64,000 bases of DNA, from NCBI RefSeq assembly GCF_000702605.1, contig NZ_JNIR01000001.1, forward strand, positions 3,098,841 through 3,162,840, written 5' to 3'. The stretch comes from Exiguobacterium acetylicum DSM 20416. Its GTDB lineage: Bacteria > Bacillota > Bacilli > Exiguobacteriales > Exiguobacteriaceae. A model generated the notes under the pieces. It worked only from the letters and a program-made list of their open reading frames with translations. It did not search any database and was not told where the DNA came from. Positions 43,565 to 52,569 of the stretch are shown piece by piece. The position numbers and the translations under genes are program-made. Numbering within the stretch: position 1 is the stretch's first letter; every line of letters begins with the position of its first letter.

Positions 43565-43895
43565 CGTGATCCCCCTTCACTACAACGAATCCTCATTCAA
43601 TCAAGTGGTCTTACCAAAAATAGTATAACACTTGTCACACGATATTTTATCAACCCGTTACAAAATGAGCAAATCATTTCAGAAATATTTTCCAAAAAAA
43701 GACTCTCGATTATGAAAATCAGCTTTATAAGCCAATTTATTTACTGACAAAGTGCGTTGAAGTGATAAAGTAAGAATCGTTTGGGAGCATTTAACAAAAC
43801 AAGATTGACAACATTGTGAACGTATCGTACGTTAAACATATAACTAAAAACAAACGACCGTTTAATTATTGTATACATGATGAGGAGGTGCAGGT
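43565..43895. promoter_or_regulatory. Divergent control region between the thioesterase gene and the paa operon
   Basis: A 331-base gap with no gene. On the plus strand TTGACA (43805-43810) is a good -35; the matching -10 region overlaps the perfect palindrome AACGTATCGTACGTT (43819-43833). A second palindrome, AAACGACCGTTT (43852-43863), lies between promoter and RBS. Both share outward AAACG/AACG and inward CGTT elements. They are candidate PaaX or TetR-type operators. The remaining sequence is AT-rich with no other clear structure. Confidence 0.55.
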
Positions 43896-45173
43896 ATGTA
43901 CGATCAACATCAGGAAACAATGGATGCGCAAATGCGGGAGCAGCTACAGATGGAGCGATTACGTCAAACGATGGCGCACGTCACACGCGTCCCGTTCTAT
44001 CAAGAACGTCTGCAGACACTGCGGATGACAGCAAATGACTTTCAAACGATCGAGGATTTACGGAAGTTTCCCTTCACACGCAAACAAGATTTACGCGATC
44101 ATTATCCGTTCGGGCTATTCGCCGTCGAACGGGAACAGGTCACCCGGATTCACGCCTCGTCTGGAACGAGCGGTAAACCGACCGTCGTCGGGTACACGCA
44201 AGAAGATTTAGACGACTGGGCAGGTGCCGTGGCGCGCAGCTTAGTCTTAGCCGGTGGTTCGTCAGCTGACTTATTGCACAATGCATACGGCTACGGACTG
44301 TTCACAGGGGGACTCGGGCTTCACGCAGGGGCAGAAAAACTAGGCATGACGATCTTGCCGATTTCCGGCGGCAATACGGATCGCCAAATCACGTTGATTG
44401 AGGATTTTCGACCGGATGGCATCTGTGGGACACCTTCTTATATCTTACGACTAGCAGAACGCATGATCGAACGAGGCATCGACCCACGAAAGACAAGCAT
44501 GCGTTACGGCATCTTCGGAGCTGAACCATGGTCGGAAGAGATGCGTCAGACACTCGAACAAATCTTTAATCTACAGGCATTCGATATTTATGGACTCAGT
44601 GAAATCATGGGACCAGGTGTCGCGATGGAGTGTCAGGAGCAGGCAGGTCTGCATATCATGGATGACTTATTCATTACGGAAGTCGTCGATCCCGTTACGG
44701 GGGAACCGGTACCAGATGGTATGGTCGGGGAACTCGTTTTTACAAGCTTAAAAAAGAAAGCGCTTCCAATAATTCGCTACCGGACGGGTGATTTAGCATC
44801 GATCACGCATGAGGCGTGTGCCTGTGGTCGGACGACGACACGAATGTCACGTGTCAAAGGTCGGACGGACGACATGCTGATCATCCGAGGCGTTAATGTC
44901 TTCCCATCTGAAATTGAACGCGTCTTACTCCAACAGCCGGACGTGACGCCGCATTATCAAATCCATCTTGTGCGCAAAGCCGGACTCGATGCCGTTGAGC
45001 TACATATCGAATTCGAAAACATCTCGGAGCGACAAATGCGTTCGATATGTGACGCCATCAAATCGGAATGTCTCATTTCCATTGATCTCGTCTGTCACCC
45101 GCATCAAGGGTTACCACGATCAGAAGGGAAAGCCGTTCGGATCGTTGATCGACGCTCGACATCACTCGTCTGA
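43896..45173 (+). CDS. paaK: Phenylacetate-CoA ligase
   Basis: 425 residues of the adenylate-forming family. The phosphate loop SSGTSGKPTVVGYT is near residue 88, with YGLSEIMGPGVAMEC and the hinge region TDDMLIIRGVNVFPSEIE typical of PaaK. It activates phenylacetate with ATP and CoA. TGAGGAGGTGCAGGT precedes the ATG. It is the first gene of the paa operon. Confidence 0.95.
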   Translation: MYDQHQETMDAQMREQLQMERLRQTMAHVTRVPFYQERLQTLRMTANDFQTIEDLRKFPFTRKQDLRDHYPFGLFAVEREQVTRIHASSGTSGKPTVVGYTQEDLDDWAGAVARSLVLAGGSSADLLHNAYGYGLFTGGLGLHAGAEKLGMTILPISGGNTDRQITLIEDFRPDGICGTPSYILRLAERMIERGIDPRKTSMRYGIFGAEPWSEEMRQTLEQIFNLQAFDIYGLSEIMGPGVAMECQEQAGLHIMDDLFITEVVDPVTGEPVPDGMVGELVFTSLKKKALPIIRYRTGDLASITHEACACGRTTTRMSRVKGRTDDMLIIRGVNVFPSEIERVLLQQPDVTPHYQIHLVRKAGLDAVELHIEFENISERQMRSICDAIKSECLISIDLVCHPHQGLPRSEGKAVRIVDRRSTSLV

Positions 45174-45191
45174 TTCAAAGGAGGAACTAGC

Positions 45192-46163
45192 ATGTATGAT
45201 GCAACACAACTGTTCGAACCCGTACAACTGACGGAAGAAGAAAAATTAGCACGCTTCAAGGAACGGATTGAGCAAGGTGAAAAGATTGAAGCTGATGACT
45301 GGATGCCTGCTTTTTACCGGGATACGCTAATCAAATTGATTTCGATGCACGGTATCAGTGAAATCATGGGTGCGCTTCCGGAAAAAGAATGGGTTCCAAA
45401 AGCACCATCGCTTCGCCGGAAGCTTGGCATCATGGCAAAGGTCCAGGATGAGATGGGACACGGGCAACTGTTGCTTCGTGTCGTCGAGGATTTGATGAAG
45501 CCATATGGCAAGACACGCGGGGATTTGATGGACGATTTATTCACCGGACGATTGAAGTTCCATAACGTCTTCCACATGCCGACACGGTCATGGGCTGATG
45601 CCGGGATGATCGGTTGGCTCGTCGATGGGGCGGCAATCATCACGCAGACGAACATGCTCGGTGCTTCGTACGGACCGTACGCGCGTGCCTTGCAACGAAT
45701 CTGTGCAGAGGAAGTCTTCCACGCGCAACACGGAGAGTCGATCATCATGGCACTCGCAGAAGGAACACCGGAACAGCGGGCGATGATTCAGGAATCACTG
45801 GACGAGTGGTGGGAATCCTTGTTGATGTTCTTTGGACCAGCCTCGAAAGAGACGACCGGGACATCAAAACAGGACGTGACGATCGCCTATAAGATTCGGA
45901 CGAAAACGAACGAAGAGCTCCGGCAAAACTTCTTTACGAAGTACGTGCCACGGATTCGTTCTCTTGGACTCGTTATTCCGGATCCGACGTTACGTTTTGA
46001 TGAAGAGACCGGGCAATGGGAATATGCACAACCAGACTGGACGAAATTCAAGACGATCATCCAAGGGGGAGGACCACGTTCGAAGGAGCGACTGGAACTG
46101 CGCCGGACATCTTATGAAAATAACGCCTGGGTACGGGATGCACTCGCTGAAACGAAGGCATGA
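45192..46163 (+). CDS. paaA: Phenylacetyl-CoA epoxidase subunit PaaA
   Basis: 323 residues, the catalytic di-iron subunit. Iron-ligand motifs include VQDEMGHGQLLLR (ExxH) and EEVFHAQHGESI (EExxH-type). It inserts oxygen at the 1,2 bond of phenylacetyl-CoA. AAAGGAGGAACTAGC precedes the ATG, 18 bases after paaK. Confidence 0.95.
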   Translation: MYDATQLFEPVQLTEEEKLARFKERIEQGEKIEADDWMPAFYRDTLIKLISMHGISEIMGALPEKEWVPKAPSLRRKLGIMAKVQDEMGHGQLLLRVVEDLMKPYGKTRGDLMDDLFTGRLKFHNVFHMPTRSWADAGMIGWLVDGAAIITQTNMLGASYGPYARALQRICAEEVFHAQHGESIIMALAEGTPEQRAMIQESLDEWWESLLMFFGPASKETTGTSKQDVTIAYKIRTKTNEELRQNFFTKYVPRIRSLGLVIPDPTLRFDEETGQWEYAQPDWTKFKTIIQGGGPRSKERLELRRTSYENNAWVRDALAETKA

Positions 46164-46177
46164 GAGGGGAAAGCACG

Positions 46178-46522
46178 ATGAATGAGACGTTTTATCACGA
46201 ATTCGAAGTCTTTAGCAAACGGACGCCGAACGCGGCGTTCACCCATCAATTCAGCTTGCTCGCTCCGAATAAGGAGATGGCGCTACTGATGGCACAAGAA
46301 AACTTCATGCGCCGGGAACCGGTCGTCGACATCTGGGTCGTCAAACGCGAAGATATCCGTGGTTTGTCACCGGATGAGAAGCAGATGTTGCAACGTCTTG
46401 ATAATAAGGACTACCGGACGACGAAAGGATACGGCTACTTGAAGAAGAAATGGCGGCATTACGAGCAACAGATGCTCGATGAAAAAGAGGTCATGTCTTG
46501 GCAAGGAGGCGACTCCAAATGA
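46178..46522 (+). CDS. paaB: Phenylacetyl-CoA epoxidase subunit PaaB
   Basis: 114 residues. YHEFEVFSKRTPNAAFTHQFSLLAPNKEMAL matches PaaB, a small subunit that bridges PaaA-PaaC heterodimers. GAGAGGGGAAAGCACG precedes the ATG at 46178. The stop overlaps the paaC start (ATGA). Confidence 0.93.
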   Translation: MNETFYHEFEVFSKRTPNAAFTHQFSLLAPNKEMALLMAQENFMRREPVVDIWVVKREDIRGLSPDEKQMLQRLDNKDYRTTKGYGYLKKKWRHYEQQMLDEKEVMSWQGGDSK

Positions 46523-47304
46523 CGGAACAAGAACGGACGGCACTCGCCTCCTTACTCTATCAACTCGCGGATGATGATTTCCTCTACGCGTACCGCGGTT
46601 CGGAATGGCTCGGACTCGCACCGCATATCGAAGAGGATGTCGCTTCGTCTTCGATCGCACAAGATTCGATGGGACACGCAGCGATGTACTACCAACTCCT
46701 CGAGGAACTCGGCGAAGGGAATGCTGATGCATTAGCTCATGTCCGACTAGCACATGAACGGAAGAATTCGATTCTCGTCGAACGTGTCAACGGACCTGGC
46801 TACTATATGGAGAAACCTGAATATGACTGGGCATTCGCCGTCGTGCGGAACTATTGCTACACGGTCGCGAAAAAGATCCGGATTGATGCCTTGAAATCGA
46901 GCAGTTACGAGCCACTCGCTACGGCTGCCGTCAAGATCAACATGGAACTGTACTATCATTTGCTGCACTGGCAAACATGGTTCACTCAGCTTTATCAATC
47001 GACGGAGACGGCACGCCAGAAGATGGATGCAGCCCTAGAAAAAGTCCTCTATGACTTCGGTGACATGTTCGATTATGGCGAACACGGTCAAGTAATCGAA
47101 GAGATGCGATTGATCGAAGGGCAAGGGATTTTACTCGATCGTTGGTATCAGACGATCACACCGTTACTCGTCGAATTGAACGTGACGCTTCCAGAAATGC
47201 AGATGACGCGTAACGGGCGGGACGGCGATCACACGGAAGATTTGAATGACGCGCTTTCAACGCTCGGAGAAGTTTACTTGATCGATCAGACAGCGACGTG
47301 GTGA
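46519..47304 (+). CDS. paaC: Phenylacetyl-CoA epoxidase subunit PaaC
   Basis: 261 residues, the structural ferritin-like partner of PaaA. LADDDFLYAYRGSEWLGLAPHIEEDVA and AIDALKSSSYEPLA-type segments fit PaaC. It is coupled to paaB by a 4-base overlap with AAGGAGGCGACTCCAA as RBS. Confidence 0.93.
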   Translation: MTEQERTALASLLYQLADDDFLYAYRGSEWLGLAPHIEEDVASSSIAQDSMGHAAMYYQLLEELGEGNADALAHVRLAHERKNSILVERVNGPGYYMEKPEYDWAFAVVRNYCYTVAKKIRIDALKSSSYEPLATAAVKINMELYYHLLHWQTWFTQLYQSTETARQKMDAALEKVLYDFGDMFDYGEHGQVIEEMRLIEGQGILLDRWYQTITPLLVELNVTLPEMQMTRNGRDGDHTEDLNDALSTLGEVYLIDQTATW

Positions 47305-47318
47305 AAGGAGAGGGAAGC

Positions 47319-47813
47319 ATGACGACGACACTCCATCATGCGATCCGAGAAGCCCTGAACGGGGTGAAGGATCCGGAAATTGATAGCGTCAGTATTTTAG
47401 ATCTTGGCATGGTCGAGACGATGGACGCGGAAGCGACGGAGCATGGTTACCTAGTGCGCGTCACGCTTCTCCCGACGTTTCTCGGTTGCCCGGCGCTTGA
47501 AATCATCAAAAAAAATACCGAATCCGCCTTGCAGGTGATTCCGAACGTCGAACAGGTCGACGTCCAGTTTCGGTTTGATCCACCGTGGACATCAGACCGG
47601 ATCACGGAACAAGGCATGCAAGGATTAAAGGCATTCGGCATTGCCCCCCCACGGTTTGAACAAGGGAAGTGGGAGATTGACTGTCCGTATTGTGGATCGA
47701 CGTATGTGACGATGGAAAACTTATTCGGACCAACGGCATGTCGGAGTATTCTCTACTGTAAATCGTGTAAAAATCCATTCGAGGCGATGAAACCCGTCTC
47801 TACTCTCATGTGA
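47319..47813 (+). CDS. paaD: PaaD, MIP18/DUF59-type assembly protein
   Basis: 164 residues. The N-terminal DUF59/MIP18 domain (VKDPEIDSVSILDLGMVE) is followed by a C-terminal zinc ribbon with two CxxC-like pairs (CPYCGST and CKSCKNPFEAMKP). It is probably needed to mature the iron or iron-sulfur centre of the epoxidase system. AAAGGAGAGGGAAGC precedes the ATG. Confidence 0.92.
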   Translation: MTTTLHHAIREALNGVKDPEIDSVSILDLGMVETMDAEATEHGYLVRVTLLPTFLGCPALEIIKKNTESALQVIPNVEQVDVQFRFDPPWTSDRITEQGMQGLKAFGIAPPRFEQGKWEIDCPYCGSTYVTMENLFGPTACRSILYCKSCKNPFEAMKPVSTLM

Positions 47814-47828
47814 AGGAAGGTAATCAAT

Positions 47829-48152
47829 ATGGCAAAATTAATCGCACTTTACAAACATCCGGAAAACAAGGAAGCATTCGATCAGCACTACTTTGAGGTC
47901 CATGGTCCATTGACAGCAAAAATTCCAGGACTGCAAGAAATGAACGTCACAAAAATCGTCGGCTCACCAATGGGCGGAGACGGAAAGTATTACTTGATGT
48001 GCGAGATGGTCTATGAAAGTCAGGAAGCGATGCAAGCAGGTATGCGTTCGCTCGAAGGAAAAGCATCCGGGAAAGACTTGATGAGCTTTGCAGGGGATCT
48101 CGTCACATTGATGATTGGTGAAGATGTCCATGCCGACACAACAGTACGTTAA
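47829..48152 (+). CDS. EthD-domain protein of the paa operon
   Basis: 107 residues. MAKLIALYKHPENKEAFDQHYFEVHGPL matches EthD (dimeric alpha/beta barrel) proteins. Related small proteins accompany oxygenase or ring-cleavage systems, but the role here is unknown. It stands at the place where paaE, the epoxidase reductase, is found in E. coli, but it has no flavin or 2Fe-2S motif and cannot replace it. GAAGGAAGGTAATCAAT precedes the ATG. Confidence 0.8.
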   Translation: MAKLIALYKHPENKEAFDQHYFEVHGPLTAKIPGLQEMNVTKIVGSPMGGDGKYYLMCEMVYESQEAMQAGMRSLEGKASGKDLMSFAGDLVTLMIGEDVHADTTVR

Positions 48153-48909
48153 GACGGAAATGGTCGATCGGATCGGTCGGATTCGACTCGACCGGACGGC
48201 ACGATACAATGCGCTGAACCGGACGATGGTCCGGGAAATCGTCGAGGCGATGGAGGCGTTTGACCGCGACGATCGGGTGACGGTCATCGTCTTGACGGGA
48301 AACGGAAAATCGTTTTCAGCAGGTGCCGATATCGAGGAGATGCTCGAAGCGACACCGATTTCGATGGAACTCCTCGATCCGTTCGCGGACTGGGACCGGA
48401 TCAGCCGAATCAAAAAGCCAATCATCGCAGGTGTCCACGGCTTCGTCCTTGGCGGCGGTTTCGAACTGGCACTCGCTTGTGATTTAATCTACGCCGATCC
48501 GGAGACGCAGTTCGGATTCCCGGAAGTCGGACTCGGCGTCATGCCGGGAGCAGGCGGAACGCAGCGTTTGACGAAATGTATCGGTCGGACGCGGGCGCTC
48601 GAGTGGCTCTTCACCGGTGACCGGATGAAGGCAGAGGAAGCGGAACGACTCGGTATCATCAACCGGGTGACGGCTGACGTCGAAGCGACGGTGCTGGCGA
48701 TGGCAGAGCGGTTATCGAACCAACCGAGTATGGCGTTACGATTGATCAAGGATGCGGCAAACAAAGCTGTCGATTTATCGTTACAGGATGGGATGGAGCA
48801 CGAACGCCGTAACTTCTATCTCTTGTTCGCGACAGCCGATCAAACAGAAGGCATGCAAGCATTTCTCGAAAAACGATCACCGATTTTCAATCAACAGGAA
48901 CAGGAGTGA
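48124..48909 (+). CDS. Enoyl-CoA hydratase/isomerase, PaaF-like
   Basis: 261 residues of the crotonase family. The oxyanion and Glu motifs GGGFELALACD and PEVGLGVMPGAGGTQRL keep both catalytic Glu residues, which favours hydratase (PaaF) activity. The C-terminus ATADQTEGMQAFLEKRSPIF is typical of PaaF. It overlaps the EthD gene by 29 bases. ATG at 48124 was chosen; GTG 48118 and ATG 48130 are alternatives, and no strong RBS decides. Confidence 0.85.
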   Translation: MSMPTQQYVKTEMVDRIGRIRLDRTARYNALNRTMVREIVEAMEAFDRDDRVTVIVLTGNGKSFSAGADIEEMLEATPISMELLDPFADWDRISRIKKPIIAGVHGFVLGGGFELALACDLIYADPETQFGFPEVGLGVMPGAGGTQRLTKCIGRTRALEWLFTGDRMKAEEAERLGIINRVTADVEATVLAMAERLSNQPSMALRLIKDAANKAVDLSLQDGMEHERRNFYLLFATADQTEGMQAFLEKRSPIFNQQEQE

Positions 48910-48914
48910 ATACA

Positions 48915-50423
48915 ATGTCGACAGTACATGAAAAAACACTTGAAATGAAACGGTCCGTCTATCACTTGCTCATCAACGGCGAACAAGTTGAGGGCGCAAC
49001 AGGCGAGACGTTCAAAACATATAATCCGGCAACGGGCGAAGTGATTGCGGATGTCGCAAAAGCATCGAAGGAAGACGCCGATCGTGCCGTTCAAGCGGCA
49101 CGCGATGCGTTTGATCACGGAAAGTGGAAGATGTGGCCGGTCGGACGTCGGGCACAAATCTTGAATAAGATTGCGAGCATCATGCGTTCCCGTTTCAACG
49201 AAATCGTCGAACTGGAGATTCTTGATACGGGGAAATCACTGGCTGCGGCGCAAGGGCAAGTCACGCAAGCGATTGAAGACTTCGAGTTCTATGCAGGTGC
49301 GATCGTCGGTCACCGCGGTGTCGTCAATAACGTACCGGGACAATTCCATAACTACACTGAAAAGGAAGCGGTCGGTGTCTGTGCGCAAATCATTCCGTGG
49401 AACTATCCGTTGATGATGGCAGCTTGGAAAGTCGCACCAGCAATTGCGGTCGGTTGTTCGGTCGTCGTCAAACCAGCGACATTGACACCTTTGACAGCCA
49501 TCATTCTCGGTGAGATTTGTCTAGAGGCTGGTGTACCAGCAGGTGTCGTCAACGTCATCCCGGGATCTGGACGCGAGATCGGCAACCATCTCGTCGAACA
49601 TCCTCACGTCGATAAAGTCGCCTTCACGGGCTCGACTCCAGTCGGAAAAGACATCATGGGACGTGCGTCGGAGACGCTAAAACGAGTCACACTTGAACTC
49701 GGTGGAAAATCACCGAACATCGTTTTTGAAGATGCAGACGTAACGGCAGCCGTTGATGGTTCGTTGTTCGGGATCTTCTATAACAGCGGTCAATCGTGTG
49801 AAGCGCGCTCGCGCCTGTATGTCCACGAGGAGATCTACGAAGCATTCATGGAACAGTTCGTCGCGAAGACAAAACAACTCGTCCTCGGTAACCCATTCGA
49901 TAAAGGAACACACGTTGGAGCGATCATTGACCAACAACAAGTCGATGTCATCGATGGATATGTCCAGTCGGCGAAAGCGGACGGGGCAACGATCGTCACA
50001 GGCGGTCACGCTTCAGCACCAGAAGGATACGAAAAAGGATTCTGGTACGCACCGACGATCATCACCAACGTCACGCACGAGATGAAAGCGGTCAATGAAG
50101 AAATCTTCGGACCGGTCGTCGTCGTCATGCCGTTCAAAGATGAAAAAGAAGCGATTCGTTTAGCAAACGATACGTCGTTCGGACTCGGCTCAGCCGTTTG
50201 GACGAAAGACGGCGCGAAAGCGACACGTGTCGCCAATCAAATCAAAGCCGGGATCGTCATGGTCAACTGTCCGTTCTCTGCCTTCCCGGGTACACCGTTT
50301 GGTGGCTATAAACAATCGGGCTTCGGTCGTGAACTCTGTATCGAAACACTTGATCTGTACACAGAAACGAAGAGTATCTTGTCGTATTACGGCAGTCGTC
50401 CACTCAATCCGTTCGGACTATAA
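48915..50423 (+). CDS. Aldehyde dehydrogenase of the paa operon
   Basis: 502 residues, a complete single-domain ALDH. NAD region IIPWNYPLMMAAWKVAPA, catalytic Glu in LELGGKSPNIVF and Cys in NSGQSCEARSRLYV. E. coli PaaZ has an ALDH plus a MaoC hydratase (about 680 residues); the MaoC half is missing here. The enzyme could oxidise the ring-opened semialdehyde or act earlier as a phenylacetaldehyde dehydrogenase. CAGGAGTGAATACA precedes the ATG. A terminator follows. Confidence 0.88.
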   Translation: MSTVHEKTLEMKRSVYHLLINGEQVEGATGETFKTYNPATGEVIADVAKASKEDADRAVQAARDAFDHGKWKMWPVGRRAQILNKIASIMRSRFNEIVELEILDTGKSLAAAQGQVTQAIEDFEFYAGAIVGHRGVVNNVPGQFHNYTEKEAVGVCAQIIPWNYPLMMAAWKVAPAIAVGCSVVVKPATLTPLTAIILGEICLEAGVPAGVVNVIPGSGREIGNHLVEHPHVDKVAFTGSTPVGKDIMGRASETLKRVTLELGGKSPNIVFEDADVTAAVDGSLFGIFYNSGQSCEARSRLYVHEEIYEAFMEQFVAKTKQLVLGNPFDKGTHVGAIIDQQQVDVIDGYVQSAKADGATIVTGGHASAPEGYEKGFWYAPTIITNVTHEMKAVNEEIFGPVVVVMPFKDEKEAIRLANDTSFGLGSAVWTKDGAKATRVANQIKAGIVMVNCPFSAFPGTPFGGYKQSGFGRELCIETLDLYTETKSILSYYGSRPLNPFGL

Positions 50424-50432
50424 GCAAGAGGG

Positions 50433-50470
50433 AAGGCTGGAGTTCCGTCGGGAAGTCCAGCCTTTTTTAA
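50433..50470 (+). terminator. Internal terminator in the paa operon
   Basis: AAGGCTGGA (50433-50441) pairs with TCCAGCCTT (50456-50464), followed by TTTTAA. It splits the ring-activation genes from paaH-paaJ-hydratase-paaX, which may lower their expression or mark a second promoter. Confidence 0.8.
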
Positions 50471-50497
50471 CAGCACAGGGGATAAGGGGGAAATTAG

Positions 50498-51364
50498 ATG
50501 GTAGAACAAATCGTCGTCGTCGGATCCGGCGTCATGGGACGTGGCATTGCGTATGTTGCCGCACACCGCGGATTTCAGGTGACACTCGTTGATATCAAAG
50601 AAGCGTATGTTGAAAGTGCGTATCAAGAACTCGAACGTATCGCAGAGAAAGGCATCACGCGAGGCAAGATGTCCGCGAACGAGGTCGAGGGACTATTCGA
50701 TCGGCTGAGTCTGTCGACGGATTTGGCAACGGCAGCGAAACAAGCGGATCTCATCATTGAAGCGGTACCGGAACAACTGAGCATCAAACAGCAAGTCTTT
50801 GAAACGTTAGAAGCACATGCACGACCGGACTGTTATTTTGCGACGAACACGTCGACGATGAGTCCGACGGAAATCGCCTCCTTTACGAACCGGGCGGACC
50901 GAGTCATGGCGATGCATTTCTTCAATCCGGTCCATCTGATGCCGCTGATCGAGCTCGTTCGTGGTCTTGAAACGTCGGATGAGACGGTCGCAGCTCTTGA
51001 ACAGGTAGCGCGTCAGATGCAGAAGGAAACGGTCGTCATCCGTGAGTTTCCGGGGTTCGTGACTTCGCGGATCAGTGCGCTCGTCGGAAACGAAGCGTTC
51101 TACATGTTACAAGAAGGACTCGGAACACCAGAAGAGATCGATAAAGCGATCAAACTCGGCTTAAACTATCCGATGGGACCATTCGAACTCGGGGACTTGG
51201 TCGGACTCGATACTCGACTCCATAACTTAAAGTATCTGCATGAGAAGCTCGGCGAAAAATACCGTCCGGCACCACTACTCGAACAGTATGTCAAAGCGGG
51301 TCGACTCGGTCGTAAAACAGGTCGTGGCGTCTATGACTATACGAATCGTGAGGTGACATCATGA
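50498..51364 (+). CDS. paaH: 3-hydroxyacyl-CoA dehydrogenase PaaH
   Basis: 288 residues. NAD-binding GSGVMGRGIAYVAAHRG at the start, catalytic HFFNPVHLMPLIELV and the C-terminal GRLGRKTGRGVYDY. It oxidises 3-hydroxyadipyl-CoA to 3-oxoadipyl-CoA. ATAAGGGGGAAATTAG precedes the ATG. It overlaps paaJ by four bases. Confidence 0.92.
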   Translation: MVEQIVVVGSGVMGRGIAYVAAHRGFQVTLVDIKEAYVESAYQELERIAEKGITRGKMSANEVEGLFDRLSLSTDLATAAKQADLIIEAVPEQLSIKQQVFETLEAHARPDCYFATNTSTMSPTEIASFTNRADRVMAMHFFNPVHLMPLIELVRGLETSDETVAALEQVARQMQKETVVIREFPGFVTSRISALVGNEAFYMLQEGLGTPEEIDKAIKLGLNYPMGPFELGDLVGLDTRLHNLKYLHEKLGEKYRPAPLLEQYVKAGRLGRKTGRGVYDYTNREVTS

Positions 51365-52569
51365 GACGTGTCGCTATCATCGATGCCGTTCGGACACCGA
51401 TCGGTCGCTATAACGGCGCGTTGCGTCAGGTTCGTCCAGATGACTTAGGAGCACGTGTCATCGAAGCATTGCTTGAACGTAATCCACAAGTCGATCCGAA
51501 GACGATCGAGGAAGTCATTTTCGGCAATGCGAATCAGGCGGGAGAAGACAATCGTAACGTCGCCCGGATGTCTGGACTACTAGCTGGTCTACCGGTCGAA
51601 GTCACCGGTACGACGATCAATCGCTTATGTGGATCAGGACTCGATGCTGTCATCGCGGCAGCGCGGGGAATTGCCTTAGGTGAAGGCGATATCTATATCG
51701 CTGGTGGAACGGAAAGCATGACGCGTGCACCATTCGTTCTCGCGAAGCCGGATCAAGCCAACCCACGTGGCAATCAGACGATGTACGATACGACGATTGG
51801 TTGGCGTTTCGTCAATGATCGTTTAGCAGATCAATACGGAACGGATTCGATGCCGGAAACAGCTGAGAACGTCGCCCGTCAGTACGGCATCTCGCGCGAA
51901 GCACAGGATGACTTTGCGTTTGAGAGCCAGCAACGCGCAAAACAAGCGATCGAGGCAAATCGCTTTACTGAGGAACTAGTTGCGGTCACGCAGACGGACC
52001 GGAAAGGTAACGTCAGCGTCTTCGACCGCGATGAACATCCCCGTCCTGAGACGACGCGTGAGAAACTGTCGACGCTTCGTCCGTTATTCCCGAACGGTAC
52101 CGTGACAGCGGGAAATGCATCTGGCGTCAACGACGGTGCGTCGGCGCTGTTATTGATGAGTGAAGAAAAAGCGAAGGCACTCGGTTTGACACCTCTCGGG
52201 TATTATCGAGCGAGTGCGACAGCAGGGGTCGAACCTGCCATCATGGGCATTGGACCGATCGACGCGACAAAAAAAGTCCTCCGGCGGGCAGGGTTGACGG
52301 TCGAACAGCTCGATCAGATCGAGTTAAACGAAGCCTTTGCGGCTCAAAGTCTTGCTTGTATCGAAGTACTTGGTCTACCGACAGAAAAAGTCAACGTCAA
52401 TGGCGGAGCGATCGCCTTCGGTCATCCACTCGGTGCAAGTGGTGCTCGGATTTTGACGACATTATTGCATGAGATGCGCCGGACGAACCGGACGTATGGT
52501 CTTGCGACGATGTGTGTCGGAGTCGGACAAGGGATTGCCCTCGTCGTCGATCGGGAGGGACTCATATGA
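51361..52569 (+). CDS. paaJ: 3-oxoadipyl-CoA thiolase PaaJ
   Basis: 402 residues. Catalytic Cys90 in NRLCGSGLDAV, His in GGAIAFGHPLGASGAR and the second Cys in TMCVGVGQGIALV. It cleaves 3-oxoadipyl-CoA to acetyl-CoA and succinyl-CoA. The preference for the adipyl substrate is inferred from the operon. It is coupled by ATGA overlaps to genes on both sides. Confidence 0.92.
   Translation: MRRVAIIDAVRTPIGRYNGALRQVRPDDLGARVIEALLERNPQVDPKTIEEVIFGNANQAGEDNRNVARMSGLLAGLPVEVTGTTINRLCGSGLDAVIAAARGIALGEGDIYIAGGTESMTRAPFVLAKPDQANPRGNQTMYDTTIGWRFVNDRLADQYGTDSMPETAENVARQYGISREAQDDFAFESQQRAKQAIEANRFTEELVAVTQTDRKGNVSVFDRDEHPRPETTREKLSTLRPLFPNGTVTAGNASGVNDGASALLLMSEEKAKALGLTPLGYYRASATAGVEPAIMGIGPIDATKKVLRRAGLTVEQLDQIELNEAFAAQSLACIEVLGLPTEKVNVNGGAIAFGHPLGASGARILTTLLHEMRRTNRTYGLATMCVGVGQGIALVVDREGLI

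Noticed and set aside
47829..48152. PaaE-type reductase in the position after paaD
   Set aside because: The protein is only 107 residues with no flavin, NAD or 2Fe-2S motif; it is an EthD-domain protein.
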